A DNA stretch of 64,000 bases from Angiostrongylus vasorum (GCA_018806985.1 JADANN010000439.1:627501-691500), one strand, 5' to 3'; shown: positions 45,541 to 56,610, counted from the stretch's first letter. Notes: generated by a model from the sequence alone, not told the origin. Numbers and translations are program-made.

Positions 45541-46195
45541 TCTTTACGACAGGTAGTCACAGCCATTTATGAATCAGAGACAGAACATCTTAGAAAGGCC
45601 TGCTATCAATTTGCCGTCAGCGAACAGATGGGAAGCTGACGCTTGGTCGAACTCAGCAGCCATGCATGTTTGTACTGCTCTTTGTATTCTCGTCTTGGCC
45701 TCCCAGTAACTGGTAATGTGAGGAGACTTCCTATGTTCTTTGACTTTCCCTTAAATTCTCAGCATTTCATCAATTTGTTTCGCTGCGTCATAATCGTTAT
45801 CTACAAGGACTGTCGAATTTGCGAGCTGGTTCTGCTACGATTTGGAAATCTGTCAGCTTCCCTCTTTAGTGACATATTGCATGATGGTTGAGAGTAAATT
45901 ATCGTGTAACTAAGAGAAACCACTTCTAGAACATTCCCAGATTCTCACCACAAGCAATCGCCACGTGGATAGGCGCTGACAATTAAATATTGGTATTGTT
46001 CACTCTGATCAGAGCATTTCTCAAATAGGGTAGGTCAGTGCCAAATATGCCAAGTAATTTGATCTAACTTTCACTTACACCCGCACTCCAGGCACTATGA
46101 AGAAGGCCAGCAATTGTTATTTCATCACACCCAGTCGGTTGCTAAGTAACTGATTTACTTCATACCATCGTACTCTTAATTTTGGCTTTTTTTAT
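45541..46195. other. Spacer without recognised gene
   Basis: Nothing recognised. Confidence 0.35.
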
Positions 46196-46199
46196 ACGA

Positions 46200-46555
46200 T
46201 TGGTCTTTCACGCCTACTGTGCGGATCCGAGCACCTCTCACATTTGATTCGTTTCCTCGCATCCATCATCCACTAGGGTACTCCAATTTCTTACGTGTGG
46301 CCTTGGCCGCTGCATGAAGAATTTTCTCTTTTGATTGTCGTAGAATGCTGGTCGGGTCGATTCTCCCTGAAGTCCTGAGATGACGGAACTAGAGCGTTCC
46401 CACTTGGACTGCAGAGATTGATTTTTCACAGACAAGTCCGGTACCAATTTCTCGGTCCCGGAAGGAAGGAATATCTGGTGAGCCCGGAGCGGGTTCAAAC
46501 CTGTACCGTGCTCGTGTTGATTGGGACCACTACCGCTGTGTTATCCGCCTCTTTA
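46200..46555 (-). repeat. SINE-B copy, full length
   Basis: On the minus strand the head reads GCGGATAACACAGCGGTAG (A box-like) and AGGTTTGAACCCGCTCCGG (B box-like). The body includes plus-strand TCGTAGAATGCTGGTCGGGT and ends near GTGCGGATCCGAGCACCTCT. Confidence 0.7.
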
Positions 46556-47984
46556 TCGTAACTTTCCATAGTGGAAACTGTTTTCATGTGCCCACTTGTG
46601 TAGATTTACATTCATATTAGTTCTAATCGTACACCTTTTTACACGATGGCCTGTCGATGGAAAGGAACGCCATCTACGTGTTCTTAAACTTGGATGCTCC
46701 AGTTATTTTCGATTAAATGCTTTTAACTTGATAAATCACTCCATTATGTATTTGATTGAAAATAATCCACACTCTGTGATCTCATTTCTAACCAGAGTGC
46801 TACACTATTGTTCTCAAAAATTTCAAATCTGGGCTCACACAGACTGCGACCGAATAAAGAATATTTTTTGCACAGCTTTTATAATTTTTTGATGGGTTAG
46901 TCATAGCTCATATGTTTCTATAGATGAAGTCATGAATAGAGGGGACTTACAGCGCTTTCAGCCTATTTTCAAAAGCTGTTTTTTTTGGTTTCTACAAAGA
47001 GGAATGTTCAAGACTTCTCCTCTCAACTTTAACCATCAACTTCTTCCCTCTTTCATAAATACAAGTTATAATGTTGAAGGTAATTTTTTTTCTTCGTAGG
47101 GGTATAGCTGAAGAAGTTTGAATGACTCGCTGACTCGCGGAAGTAAATTCTCTCAAATGAAATGGATTCTAGAAAGTAATGACGTATCTAATGGGAAATC
47201 ATCGACAATTTACGTGTGAAAATGTTTCATGGTCATGGGCTAAATAAATGGCCAGGAGTGTCTCTGAGCAAGTAAAATGTTGATCAAGAAATTCAAGACT
47301 GGCTTTTTTCAAACCCAAGTTTCAAACGTATGTGTGGCGTAGAACATCAGGCTGATTGGAGACACAACACCCGACAACAGTTTGTTTATATCCTATATAA
47401 TTCTCACTGTTTCATAAAGTTCAGTATATAATAGCCTTTAAACAGCACTCTGGAAAAGCAGTACTTATCCAAGCTAATTGATGGATCTAGTTGCCCCTCA
47501 CATCTGCCTGTTTTTGGGTACTCAGTCAGAACCGTTGGATTAGTACGAAACGATGATTTTGGGCTGCTGCTTGCATTTTTCATAACCATCGAGACCCATT
47601 CATTGTAAAACTGAAGAAACCGTTCTCTCAATGTTAGATACGGAAGAAAACCCAAGTTATTCAAAATGTGCTCGAGAGGTGGTTCCATCTATGGAATTTT
47701 GGTGCATACTATTAGCTACTCTTTCACAAGTGGACATGTGACATATTGTGTAATCGTGAAGATCTGCTGGATGAAAGAAGGCATCTCTAGAGTGGGCAAG
47801 AGTACTTCTTTAGTTTAAGATTTACTTTGGAGTTAGGGACCTATTTTTGCGCAAGCTGTGCAGAAAGCAGGAGGGAACTTCATTATAAGGTCACCCGGCA
47901 TAAGCTGAAGCAGGCATTGAGCAGCAACCCAGCAAAATCGGAGTGGCATAATGGCCTTGAAATGTAGAGAAAGAAGGGAGTTGT
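46556..47984. other. Spacer without recognised gene
   Basis: The 98-aa open frame 46596-46892 starts with a hydrophobic stretch but has no paralogue or recognisable domain. Nothing else was found. Confidence 0.35.
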
Positions 47985-48110
47985 TATCATGTCATGCACA
48001 GTTCATGACGCAACCGTTTTCAGCGGTTGCATACCAATCGCGGGTTCGAAGCTCACAACGGCTTCCGAGTCTTGCTCATATCTCGGCATCTTTATGAAGG
48101 CAAGATTGTT
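47985..48110 (+). repeat. SINE-C copy
   Basis: tRNA-like head with the B box-like GCGGGTTCGAAGCTC and tail TTGCTCATATCTCGGCATC. Confidence 0.5.
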
Positions 48111-48164
48111 AATCGCTTTTTTATCGCAGGAAAGCATAGGGAAGTCCTGTTTAAAGATAATTAA

Positions 48165-48265
48165 TTATAACTTTAATGATGCTGAGATATTTGCAAAACT
48201 CCGGACCGTAGGTGTCTGCGGTGGGGAACGAACGCGCTATTGTCCTATATTTCGCAATATACCCT
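48165..48265 (-). repeat. SINE-C copy, minus orientation
   Basis: Plus strand AACTTTAATGATGCTGAGAT, ATTTGCAAAACTCCGGACC and GGGGAACGAACGCGCTATTG; the last gives a B box-like CGTTCGTTCCCC on the minus strand. Confidence 0.55.
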
Positions 48266-48435
48266 GCCATTAAAAAAGAGTAGGCAGTAAGTAATAAGTT
48301 AAAATTGTGATTATAACTAAAAGCCTCAGCTTAACTGGGTTCGTTTCCGATTTGGGTTCCCTAGATCAATCCCGCTTACAGGTGATTGCTGATGACAGAG
48401 ATTGATAGAACTAGCTGAGAGACAGGCGAAACGAA

Positions 48436-48560
48436 GGACCCGCGTGGTGTGGTGGCGAACGCGTTACTCCTCGGAAAGGACAATAACGCGTTCGTTGCCC
48501 ACCGCTGACACCTGCGGTCCGGAGTTTTGTAAACAGCATCATTGAAGTTATAATTGATTA
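48436..48560 (+). repeat. SINE-C copy, best preserved
   Basis: Head CCCGCGTGGTGTGGTGGCG, B box-like GCGTTCGTTGCCC, then GACACCTGCGGTCCGGAGTT and the tail GCATCATTGAAGTTATAATT. It is in inverted order to the copy at 48165-48265. Confidence 0.6.
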
Positions 48561-49396
48561 TATATAGGACATGGATATTGTCCATATGCATGACTTGCAG
48601 ATTGAGGTTGTAAAATAAGTGTGAAATTAAGAAGAAATAAGACTTGGTTACTGTTTCAAAAGACAAATTTTGATGGATCTCATTGTTGGTATTCATTTTC
48701 TGAGAGGTTCGAGCGACCCTGAGGAAGCCTTCTCAATGATTTATCACATTATCGCAGCCAAAACAGCTCTTTAAGTGTCGAATTCCAGTGTCCAGGTAGA
48801 TGCATTTCTGCTCGCATTCACGGAACACATGTGGAGTGCATACTCTCTTCAACGGCGATAGTCTATCGCCGCACAATGAACTCGTCCAGAAAAAGTTTTT
48901 TTTTAATAATTAAACGAACAGACTAGATTTTCACGAGTCATCCCTGGCAGAACATCTGTGTTAGACAGCCTATCGACAGAATATAAAATATCCGGTTAAA
49001 AACTCTGTACAATAATAGCCCTGCCCCCGGGTGGTACTGTTTATAAAGTCGAAATCGAAATAAAATTGGGAGTCGTTCCAAGCAACATCTACGTAACTCT
49101 GAGCATCTGGCACTACCTTCTAAAGCAGTGGCAACTTGAAGGGGTTGAGAAGATCATGAATTCATAGAAAAGGCTATATTTTCTCGATATGGCGGTATAT
49201 ACCCTATTATTTCTAACATTTTACCACAGTCATCCTTCCAACCACATTGCAGCCATCATGTGGAAGTCTTCAGCCACTTATTTTTTGTTCGGTTTCGGTA
49301 ATTTTAATATGTACTTACACCATAAGGTAACTATGAGTCTTTATAACAACTGGAAATCGAAGAGAAAAACCTGTACGATTGGTCGAAATAAGAAAA
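48561..49396. other. Spacer without recognised gene
   Basis: No domain or repeat recognised. Confidence 0.35.
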
Positions 49397-49676
49397 GGGG
49401 GAGCGTGTTGCGCAGTGGTGGGAGGCGCCTTGCAATAAACATGGGGTCGATCCCCTGCGCCCTAAGGCTTCCAAGCCTTCGATCTCTCCGGGGTCGGCCA
49501 TTGGGACCAGACTTGTCTGGGAGGATAGCAGCACTGACTCGATACATCGGTTGGCCACCGCGAGTCATTGTTAAAGGCCAGATATGCATTCAGTCACCTC
49601 CAAACGACGCTTGGTGAAGTCGAATGCATGGCGCATCCCTCAGGGGTTTGATCAACGCCAAGAGCTCTGTCCTTTG
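49397..49676 (+). repeat. SINE-A copy, plus orientation
   Basis: Head GAGCGTGTTGCGCAGTGGTG, clear B box GGGTCGATCCC, body to CATCCCTCAGGGGTTTGATC and GAGCTCTGTCCTTTG. Confidence 0.8.
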
Positions 49677-49739
49677 TTTTTATAAACTGCCAGAGGATGC
49701 AATGCCACCATGAAAGCGGACCGTATTTGATCACAATAG

Positions 49740-49960
49740 GTCAACAACCATCCTACACAAAAGATCTAGCTAAGGGGAGGAAATCGTATGGCAATCCATT
49801 CCTTCGGATTTGACTCCATGCAACCGCGAAGATCCATATCACGACAACGACTGGTTGTGGACCATTGCCTCGTATCAATCTTGCTCTGAAAAAGGCGAGG
49901 GCGCTGATACATTAATCAGGTAAGCTTTTTACAAGAATCTTGGGTCAGCTTAGTCATTGT
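49740..49960 (+). repeat. Decayed terminal-repeat relic
   Basis: Weakly follows 36240-36430 (GCTGATACATTAATCAGG, then AAGAATCTTGGGTCAGCTTA). No hammerhead core remains. Confidence 0.25.
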
Positions 49961-49964
49961 AAAA

Positions 49965-50741
49965 ATTGCTGGTTTTTAGAAAGTACTTAAAAAATCGCTC
50001 GCCTGATTTTGATGTGGTTAACTGAGCATTGAACACGACCACAAATAGCTCCTATGTACTTTTTAGACAAATGCTTGTTGTTTGGTTAAATCGAAGTGCT
50101 ATATACAGTAAGTACATATGCAAGCACACCTACGCACCGATTCATAGATATGTCTACTTTTGTGTAGAAACTATAAGGCAGGCCAACGTTGTCGGAAAAT
50201 CCACACTCACTGGCTCGAGACCCTCCACGCGCTAACTATTTAGGTAATACACCACAGAAATGGCGGACTGAATTCAGTTTTTCCAAACTCAACAAAAGAC
50301 GACCTCGTCTTCTAGCTATATGAAACATTTTAGAAGAAAATATCATGCTTTCTAACAAATCTTTCCAGTGAGAGAGAACATCTCGCGGTAGGACGGACGT
50401 ATCTATCAAATGGAGCCAAGCAACGATCCAGAGATAAGCAAGCTGCCTAAAAGGACATAATATGTCTCTCTCTTTAATCAACCTTACTACCGACAATGGC
50501 GAAGAACGATGTTGATGATAAAACTCACGTAATTCAATGCAATGACATAAATCTCAATCCTGCAAGTAGGATAAAAGTAAAGAGAGAGGATATGTTTTCA
50601 AACACATGCAAAGTCCATCTAAACATTTCGCTCAGAGTTCTGAATAGAAAGAATGAACAATGAACAAAAATTCTTTGTTTCATTTCTACCTAACATCCAA
50701 AATATTTTGCTGACTTTGTAAACAGTGAGCAGTAAAATCAG
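49965..50741 (+). promoter_or_regulatory. 5' flank of gene E
   Basis: Diverged paralogue of the A/B/C/D flanks: AATACACCACAGAAATGGCG at 50246 corresponds to 605 in the first copy. No gene supported. Confidence 0.55.
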
Positions 50742-50838
50742 TATAAAACTGAGGCTGATCAAAACAGGATATCCATTCTCTTTTCCTGTTTTCTTCCAGC
50801 GAAACTCTCTCTTATATCAATCTGCTTGATATTTCAGA
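50742..50838 (+). promoter_or_regulatory. Core promoter and trans-splice acceptor of gene E
   Basis: TATAAAA at 50742-50748; ATATTTCAG ends at 50837, one base before the ATG at 50839. Confidence 0.65.
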
Positions 50839-53800
50839 ATGAGGGTTTTATTATTCTCGTTTCTTGCTGTCATCGTGAGCAGTGAAGAAAGTTTTGAAGA
50901 AAAAACTAAAAGAAGGGCATGAACTACTCAAAAACGTACGTAAGACGATTTGAACAGTTGAAGCGCCGGAAATGCGGTCACCGGCTATCGTCCTTCACTT
51001 GAAATATCCACTTTCGTAGGATCCGAATGCGGACGATACGATGGAATTTCTCCAGAAACTGCACACCATGGAAAAAGAAATTAAAGAGGAATACTCTGAA
51101 AAACCGACAACTGAAGAATTGAAAGCAATGGAGGTGAGCACGTGTTCTAATGCACGGACTTCGGCGGTATGGTGAATTCAATTCTTTAGGATTATGCAAA
51201 AATCAAAAAGTCCGACATGGGTGTTTCAATCGCAGGAAATTAATAGGGACAGCAAAGTTGGCAACGCGTTGTTCCAAGGAGACATGATTCTGACGAAGTT
51301 TTTTCATTTTTTGACATTCGCTTGTTAATTGTTTTGCATTTTCATGATCTGCTCTGATTTCTAGACAACAAGCCGATGAGATATTGGAAGACATCAAGGA
51401 AAGCAAAGGCAATCGCGACAAACGACAAGCCTATCGTGACGAAAAAATATCCTAAAACCCTATGGTCTCAAGGAATAAATTACGTGTTTTGGAACGCAAG
51501 TTTGTCTTCTATTCTACTTTTTACATGGTAATCGCATAGAAGTCAGAACATAATCCCAGCAAAAAAGTTCAGCTAACTCGGCCAGACGAGTGTTCAAAAA
51601 AAGCTACCGTGATATGGAGTGGGACTACCTGCCTTGAATTCAAGGAAGACAATTCAGGTGAGCCAAAACTGAGATTGAAGATACCTGGTTTTTTCCAAGA
51701 CTTTATAAGAGATTAATGACGAAATTTCTAGCTACGGATAAAGTATACGTTATCCACGGTGCAGGTTGTTGGTCACATGTCGGAAGACTTGGAGGAGCTC
51801 AGATTCTCTCACTAGGCGACCGTTGTGACCACGTATGTACTAAGGGTTTCTTGACATTTACATTGAAATAGTCTTTGTATAGCTATGCAAGGGAAAGAGA
51901 TTTGAGCCGAACTAAAATCACATGGAATCCTTATTTCATCTAGATTGGATTGGGTTTGCACGAGCTCGGCCACACCATAGGCCTCTTCCACACGCAGTCA
52001 AGACACGATCGTGACGATTTACATCACACTTCATTTCGAGAACCTCATTGTAAGTCACTGATGAGTTAGCGGCGCATTTGTCGGTAGAAAATATGTAATT
52101 TCAGGACGGGTGGGAGGACCAGTTCACTAAGGAGTCTGAACGTACTAACTACAACTACAACATCACCTACGACTACGGAACTGTAATGCATTACGGAGCA
52201 ACGGCGTTAGCCAAATATTCAATATTTCTGGATAGAACACCTGAAAAGTGGTGAAAATTATAATTACAGGGTCTCAAAGAACGGTAAGCCCTACATGGCG
52301 CCCACGCGATTTGAAATTCTTGCCCTACCCTTGGGATCATACATTCTTTCGTTCTACGAGAAACTCATGGTCAACCTGCACTATAAATGTCTCGGTGAGA
52401 ATATTGCCATATGTGCATGTGATTTACTGACATGACATCACCCTCAATGAAAAACTTATATTTTTCTAGAAAAGTGCACTGAAGGTTCTTCGGCAAAGTG
52501 CGAAAACGGCGGGTTCCCCCCATCCCTAGAGACTGCTCGAAATGTATTTGTCCCAGCGGATATGGTGGAAGACTCTGCAATGAAAGAGTGAGAGAATTAA
52601 TATGTTAATATGGTTCTGAAAAGTAGAGATTGGATTAATTGGACTCTTTTTCAGCCACCTGGGATGCGGTAAGAAACTAACGGCAACAAACGAGTACCAA
52701 GAATTGTGGGACGTCGTGGGACAGAAGAATTATGACCGTTATGCTGCTAACGATGAATTTTACTTTTGCAACTACTGGATCGAGGTTTGTGAGTCTGCAC
52801 TTGATTTTGCTTAACAGCAATCAAAAGATCACGTTTAAGGGACCGCCTGGTTCAACGATTGAAGTGATCTTTCAAAATTACACCGAAAACTTGGCTTACG
52901 ACGGATGCGTATGGGCGGGTGTTGAGATTAAAACATTAGCAGATCAGCGTCAAACGGGTTATAGGTAAACGTTCACTGCCAACGAATTCGAAGTTTTATA
53001 GGCCTTAACACATTATAGGTATTTAGATTCTGCTCTCCGGCTTATGGTGGAACTTCTCTGATCTCTACCCGCAACATGGTTCCCGTAATTACTTACAGCA
53101 GACTCTACGAAGTCACATCGCTCCTGCGCTATCGCATCGGTAATGCTCCTATCTAGAGCTTCTAAAACGTTTTTGAAATCAGCTAATATAATCCTTTCTA
53201 CTTCTGTTTAGCAAACACGAGGTGTTATTTTATTTCTTTATTTACGAACAACCTGACGTTTCGGCGGATTTCGCCATCCTCAGAGCCCGGAAAGGTCATG
53301 TTGATTGCGATCTACACGCTCAAACGCCTTCATAACCAAACAGAGTAAACGCTGAACCAAAATTTCTATCACATTAAACACAAAGTATTTGCGCGCTCAC
53401 CGCTTTCTATGAGTCTTCCACTGAATATGTCACGTGGAAACTAACCGCACAGAGTTCACATGGATTTACTTTACTTTACAAGAGATCAGATCAGGTACCC
53501 GAACTCATGCAGTCACCGTCTCTACCATTGGGGCAAATTATGCAATTTTGCGTTGCACATAGACGGTCGTATAGGCGGTTACGAACTAGCTGGCTTAGAG
53601 TGTACGATGGTATTATTTGTTTCACTCTTACGGAATTCTCTAGACCGGCCCTTTTTAAACAGCGTTTTATAGCTGCACCTGCACTTACTTCATTTAAAAT
53701 TTAGGGTAGGATAAACGGGACCTTGTTGCCGTTAGAGTTATCGTTGGGAGGCCTGTGGTTTCCTCTGCACCTATCTTCGTAGCCATTAAAAACGGCTATT

Positions 53801-56587
53801 TGCCGCGCCAAGTTCCGGGAGTCCTCTCTCTGCTCCCCTTCCTGTGCACACGCTGGTAGCTGTTCGAAACATGTTTCTCACAAAGCGCCCTTTTGGTGTG
53901 AGAGGGGTGGGAGGAGAGCTAATGAACCAAGATGTTTTCACTACTTGGCTTTCGATACCATTTCGTAATGTAGCCGTTTTCTCACAGGTCAATTTGCATG
54001 TCCAGAAATGGAAGTCACTTTTCTTTTGGTTTCCGGATGAATTTAATATACTATGACTGTTCGTTCAACAACTCGAAACATATGTCAATTTCCTCTTGTG
54101 TTGAACAAATGACCAAGCAGTCATCTATATATCTACAGTAGAGTAACGGCCCGAGATCGGTTACTGGTGCTCCCACCATCGACATGAATGCAATGGCAAG
54201 CCTTGGTGCCAGTCGTTGTCCCATTGCCAGCCCTCTCATTTGTGCGTAATGCCTACCGGACCATCTGAAGATTGAGCAGTTTAGGCAGTCCTTTAAGAAT
54301 GTCATCAACTGCTGAATCGAGAAGCCATATATGTTTATTGCTTCTTCGTCTTGTATAACGAGCTCGCGGATGGCTTGCATAGCGGAGTCATTCGACACGT
54401 TTGTATAGAGGGCGGTGACGTCGAAAGACTCCATCACGTACGCGCTGTTGAGTCGCGCGTTACGTTGACCATCCAGGAACATTCGGGTGTTCGTTAGATG
54501 AGCTGGAATGTAGTTCAAGAACTGGGTAAGTATTAGGGTTATAAACCACGTTATTCTAGCCATTGGCCCGTCCACGCAGCCAATGATAGGTCTGACCTTA
54601 AATAACGATGGATCGGTAGACACGAGATCATCGCTGGATACTAACTTATGGGTTTTGATAAGTAGGTACAGGACGGGACATGTTTGTAGGTCAACTTTGA
54701 GTTGAGAGATAACTGATAGTCTTAACCCAGCCGCTCTTGCCATTTTAACCCATTCGTTGTTTAACTTTCGGTATTGACTTTTAAATTCCTTCTCAGACGA
54801 CGGACGATAAAGGGAAGCATCTTCAGGGTGCTTTTCCGTTATCTCAACATCTAACCGATGGGAAATTACGGCGAACTCTCCACCATTATCACTAACCGAT
54901 AGTCTTATGTTTTTCGATCTTATCAGCACTCGTACCTACCGCATACCACGTTTTTTGCATTTCAGTGAGGTTGGAGCAGTATCTCTTGGCGTGATAGTGA
55001 TTAAGGACTTTGAAAGTTTATTCGTAAACGTCCGAAATTTAACGTCAACTTCATTACTGGCCTCTTGTTGTCTAAAGAACGGTTGAGGAAATGGTGGTAC
55101 TGGTAGTGCCCCCTACTTGTTGTTGTTCGCTCCTATTTAGCCCTTCATCCCTAGCTTTTTTTCGGAGTCCATCTTGAAGTTCATGTAAACTACATGCGAC
55201 CCTACGCAAGGCTACCTTAGAAGTAGGTTCAGATGGTGAGAAACTCGGTCCCAATTCTAATAACGAGCGTGCACCGTCAGAGAGAGTCATGCCTCCTAAC
55301 GCGGTTAGCCTGGAAATTTCTTGCACATTATTTTTCCTGCTGTGACTCGTTTGATCTTCGTTGGCGGTGTTTCAGTATGCTCTAGATCCCGTTTATCTCG
55401 ATCTCTTCATCTCTTGGTCCCGTTTATCTTGCCCTTCATTCCAAATAAAGTAAGTGCAGCTATAAAACGATGTTTAAGAAGGGCCTATCTAGCGAATTCG
55501 GTAACGATAATTGAAATGCCACCGAGTAATCTAAGACGCCAGCTAGTTCGTAACCGCTTATATGACCGTTTATGTGCAACGCAAAATTGCATTTTTGCCC
55601 CAGCGGTAGAGATGGTGACTGCATGAGTTCGGGTACAGTTTATCTGATCTCTTGTAAAACGTGCGGGGACGAATACGTTGGCGAAACGGGTAGACCACTC
55701 TGCGTCCGTATAAAAGAACACCTAGTCGGCAAACGTAAACCAAATACTCCACTAGGCACGCATAGAACTCAGAGACATAACGGGAGAAGATTTTGAAGTA
55801 CGGGTTACGATCCTCGCGCAGGAGTCGAGAACACAAGCGCGCAAAACTCTCGAGGCATTCTGGATTAATTCCAAGAATCCGAAAATTAACCGCAGGGAGG
55901 AACGCCTCATTATCACGCGTGATATTGAGCAGTATATAAGCCTGTTATTCTGGTGAGATGGGTACATTACCATTCCATGTGAACTCTGTGCGGTTGGTCT
56001 CCACGTGAAATATTCAGTGGAAGACTCATTGAAAGCGGTGAGTGTGCAAAGACTCTGTGTTCAATGTGGTTGAAATTATGGTTCAGCATTTTCTCTGTTC
56101 GCTTATGGAGGTGTTTCGCCGTGTAGATTGCAGTCAACTTGACCTGCCGCCGAAACGTCAGCTTGTACGTAAATAAAGAAATAAAATAACACCTCATGTT
56201 TGCTAAACAGAAGTTGAAAGAAATATTCAATCAATGTCGAGGTTAATAGAAAGTCGGACGTGGGAGTCACCTAATATAATTTAAAACGCTGCAGCTTCCT
56301 CTGGTCCAGTGACTTCCGAGCCGACACCTGAGCAGACACCCCAACCAACACCTCAACCAACGCCTCAGCCATCGTCAGAGGCAACACCTGGTCCAACAAG
56401 TGAACCCGAGAAGCCTTGCTATGAACGTAAATTGTACGTGCTCCTAATCACTCTCGAATACTCTTACACAATCTGCACAATAAAGACATCTTCTAGGTGC
56501 AAAATACTGGTCAAATTGGGCCTTTGCGATTCTTCTGCATACACTGCGGACCTCAAGGAACAGGTTTGCCCGGGCTCATGCAGATAA
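50839..56587 (+). CDS. Astacin-family secreted zinc metalloprotease E, 15 exons, retroelement in intron 13
   Basis: Exons: 50839-50935, 51020-51133, 51190-51297, 51365-51499, 51573-51657, 51732-51832, 51944-52049, 52105-52205, 52270-52394, 52470-52587, 52655-52784, 52840-52964, 53027-53139, 56295-56433, 56497-56587. HELGHTIGLFH lies in exon 7 and MHYG in exon 8; the EGF, CUB, Thr/Pro linker and Cys-rich end (VCPGSCR-stop) follow. Nominal length 558 residues. Exons 2, 6, 8 and 12-15 are open. Extra bases occur in exons 1, 3, 4, 5, 7, 9 (three), 10 (two) and 11, not all in runs (exon 9 near 52326 and 52335; exon 11 near 52664). A 3.08-kb Penelope-like insertion sits in intron 13 but leaves both splice sites intact, so splicing could still occur. 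Sequence is closest to B/C. Gene or pseudogene status is open. Confidence 0.78.
53183..53192. repeat. Left target-site duplication of P2
   Basis: CTAATATAAT, repeated exactly at 56271-56280 on the other side of the element. Removing the element and one copy leaves a normal intron 13. Confidence 0.85.
53247..53291 (-). ncRNA. Hammerhead ribozyme candidate in P2
   Basis: Minus strand: CTGAGGA (53283-53277), perfect stem II GGCG/CGCC within 53276-53263, GAAA (53262-53259), CGTC (53258-53255) with predicted cleavage after 53255. Stem I (CGGGCT with AGGTTG) has five of six pairs including two G-U. The minimal stem III is typical of Penelope-type hammerheads. Confidence 0.72.
53460..53760 (-). pseudogene. 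GIY-YIG endonuclease domain of P2, minus strand
   Basis: Matches the endonuclease parts of P3 and P4 read on the same strand, in the expected place after the reverse transcriptase. Frames are interrupted, and the segment beyond the zinc-finger region is truncated towards the terminal repeat. Confidence 0.6.
54051..54929 (-). CDS. Penelope-like reverse transcriptase (P2), open for 292 codons
   Basis: RNA-directed DNA polymerase of a Penelope-like element. Visible blocks: RPIIGCVDGP; motif A with SFDVTALYTNV (roughly residues 168-178); motif B with GLAMGQRLAPRLAIAF (about 232-247); and the catalytic YIDD of motif C in YCRYIDDCLVI (about 262-272). The frame continues upstream only after a shift; the open frame at 55326-55072 probably encodes the N-terminal part. 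Downstream, the thumb, linker and endonuclease follow with shifts. It is not a host gene. Confidence 0.88.
   Translation of the reverse strand: MLIRSKNIRLSVSDNGGEFAVISHRLDVEITEKHPEDASLYRPSSEKEFKSQYRKLNNEWVKMARAAGLRLSVISQLKVDLQTCPVLYLLIKTHKLVSSDDLVSTDPSLFKVRPIIGCVDGPMARITWFITLILTQFLNYIPAHLTNTRMFLDGQRNARLNSAYVMESFDVTALYTNVSNDSAMQAIRELVIQDEEAINIYGFSIQQLMTFLKDCLNCSIFRWSGRHYAQMRGLAMGQRLAPRLAIAFMSMVGAPVTDLGPLLYCRYIDDCLVICSTQEEIDICFELLNEQS
55072..55326 (-). pseudogene. N-terminal region of the P2 polyprotein
   Basis: 84-codon open frame on the same strand as and directly upstream of the reverse transcriptase. The 140 bp between are in a different frame. It has no domain of its own. Confidence 0.5.
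55490..55965 (+). pseudogene. Second GIY-YIG endonuclease copy of P2, plus strand
   Basis: Frame 55572-55796 contains a Cys-rich finger (CPSGRDGDC), then TVYLISCKTCGDEYVGETGR, the Penelope-type variant of the GIY-YIG fold, and RIKEHL. The part before 55572 (RCLRRAYLANSV onwards) is in another frame; the shift falls at a T-run near 55589. Confidence 0.75.
56271..56280. repeat. Right target-site duplication of P2
   Basis: Exact repeat of 53183-53192. Confidence 0.85.
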
Positions 56588-56604
56588 TGTTTAATTTCTT
56601 CGCA

Positions 56605-56610
56605 AATAAA
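56605..56610 (+). terminator. Polyadenylation signal of gene E
   Basis: AATAAA 18 bases after the stop codon at 56585-56587. Confidence 0.7.

Larger units (their letters stand above)
53193..56270 (-). mobile_element. Penelope-like retroelement P2 with inverted partial copy
   Basis: From the left end, minus strand: terminal repeat with hammerhead core, endonuclease (about 53460-53760), linker, reverse transcriptase (54051-54929) and N-terminal part (to 55326). From about 55350 a second, + strand partial copy begins with the endonuclease (55490-55965) and runs into an inverted terminal segment (about 56090-56225). The ends are inverted repeats around CTTCTGTTTAGCAAACA. An extra terminal piece at 56226-56270 is shared with the left end of P3. 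Head-to-head partial copies are a known habit of Penelope-like elements. Flanked by a 10-bp target duplication. Confidence 0.88.

Noticed and set aside
52811..52839. Alternative start of exon 12 in gene E at the CAG near 52817
   Set aside because: It adds bases that put exon 12 out of frame with exon 11; only the TTTAAG junction keeps the CUB domain continuous.
55485..55836. Minus-strand open frames over the P2 right arm
   Set aside because: Shadows of the plus-strand endonuclease copy.
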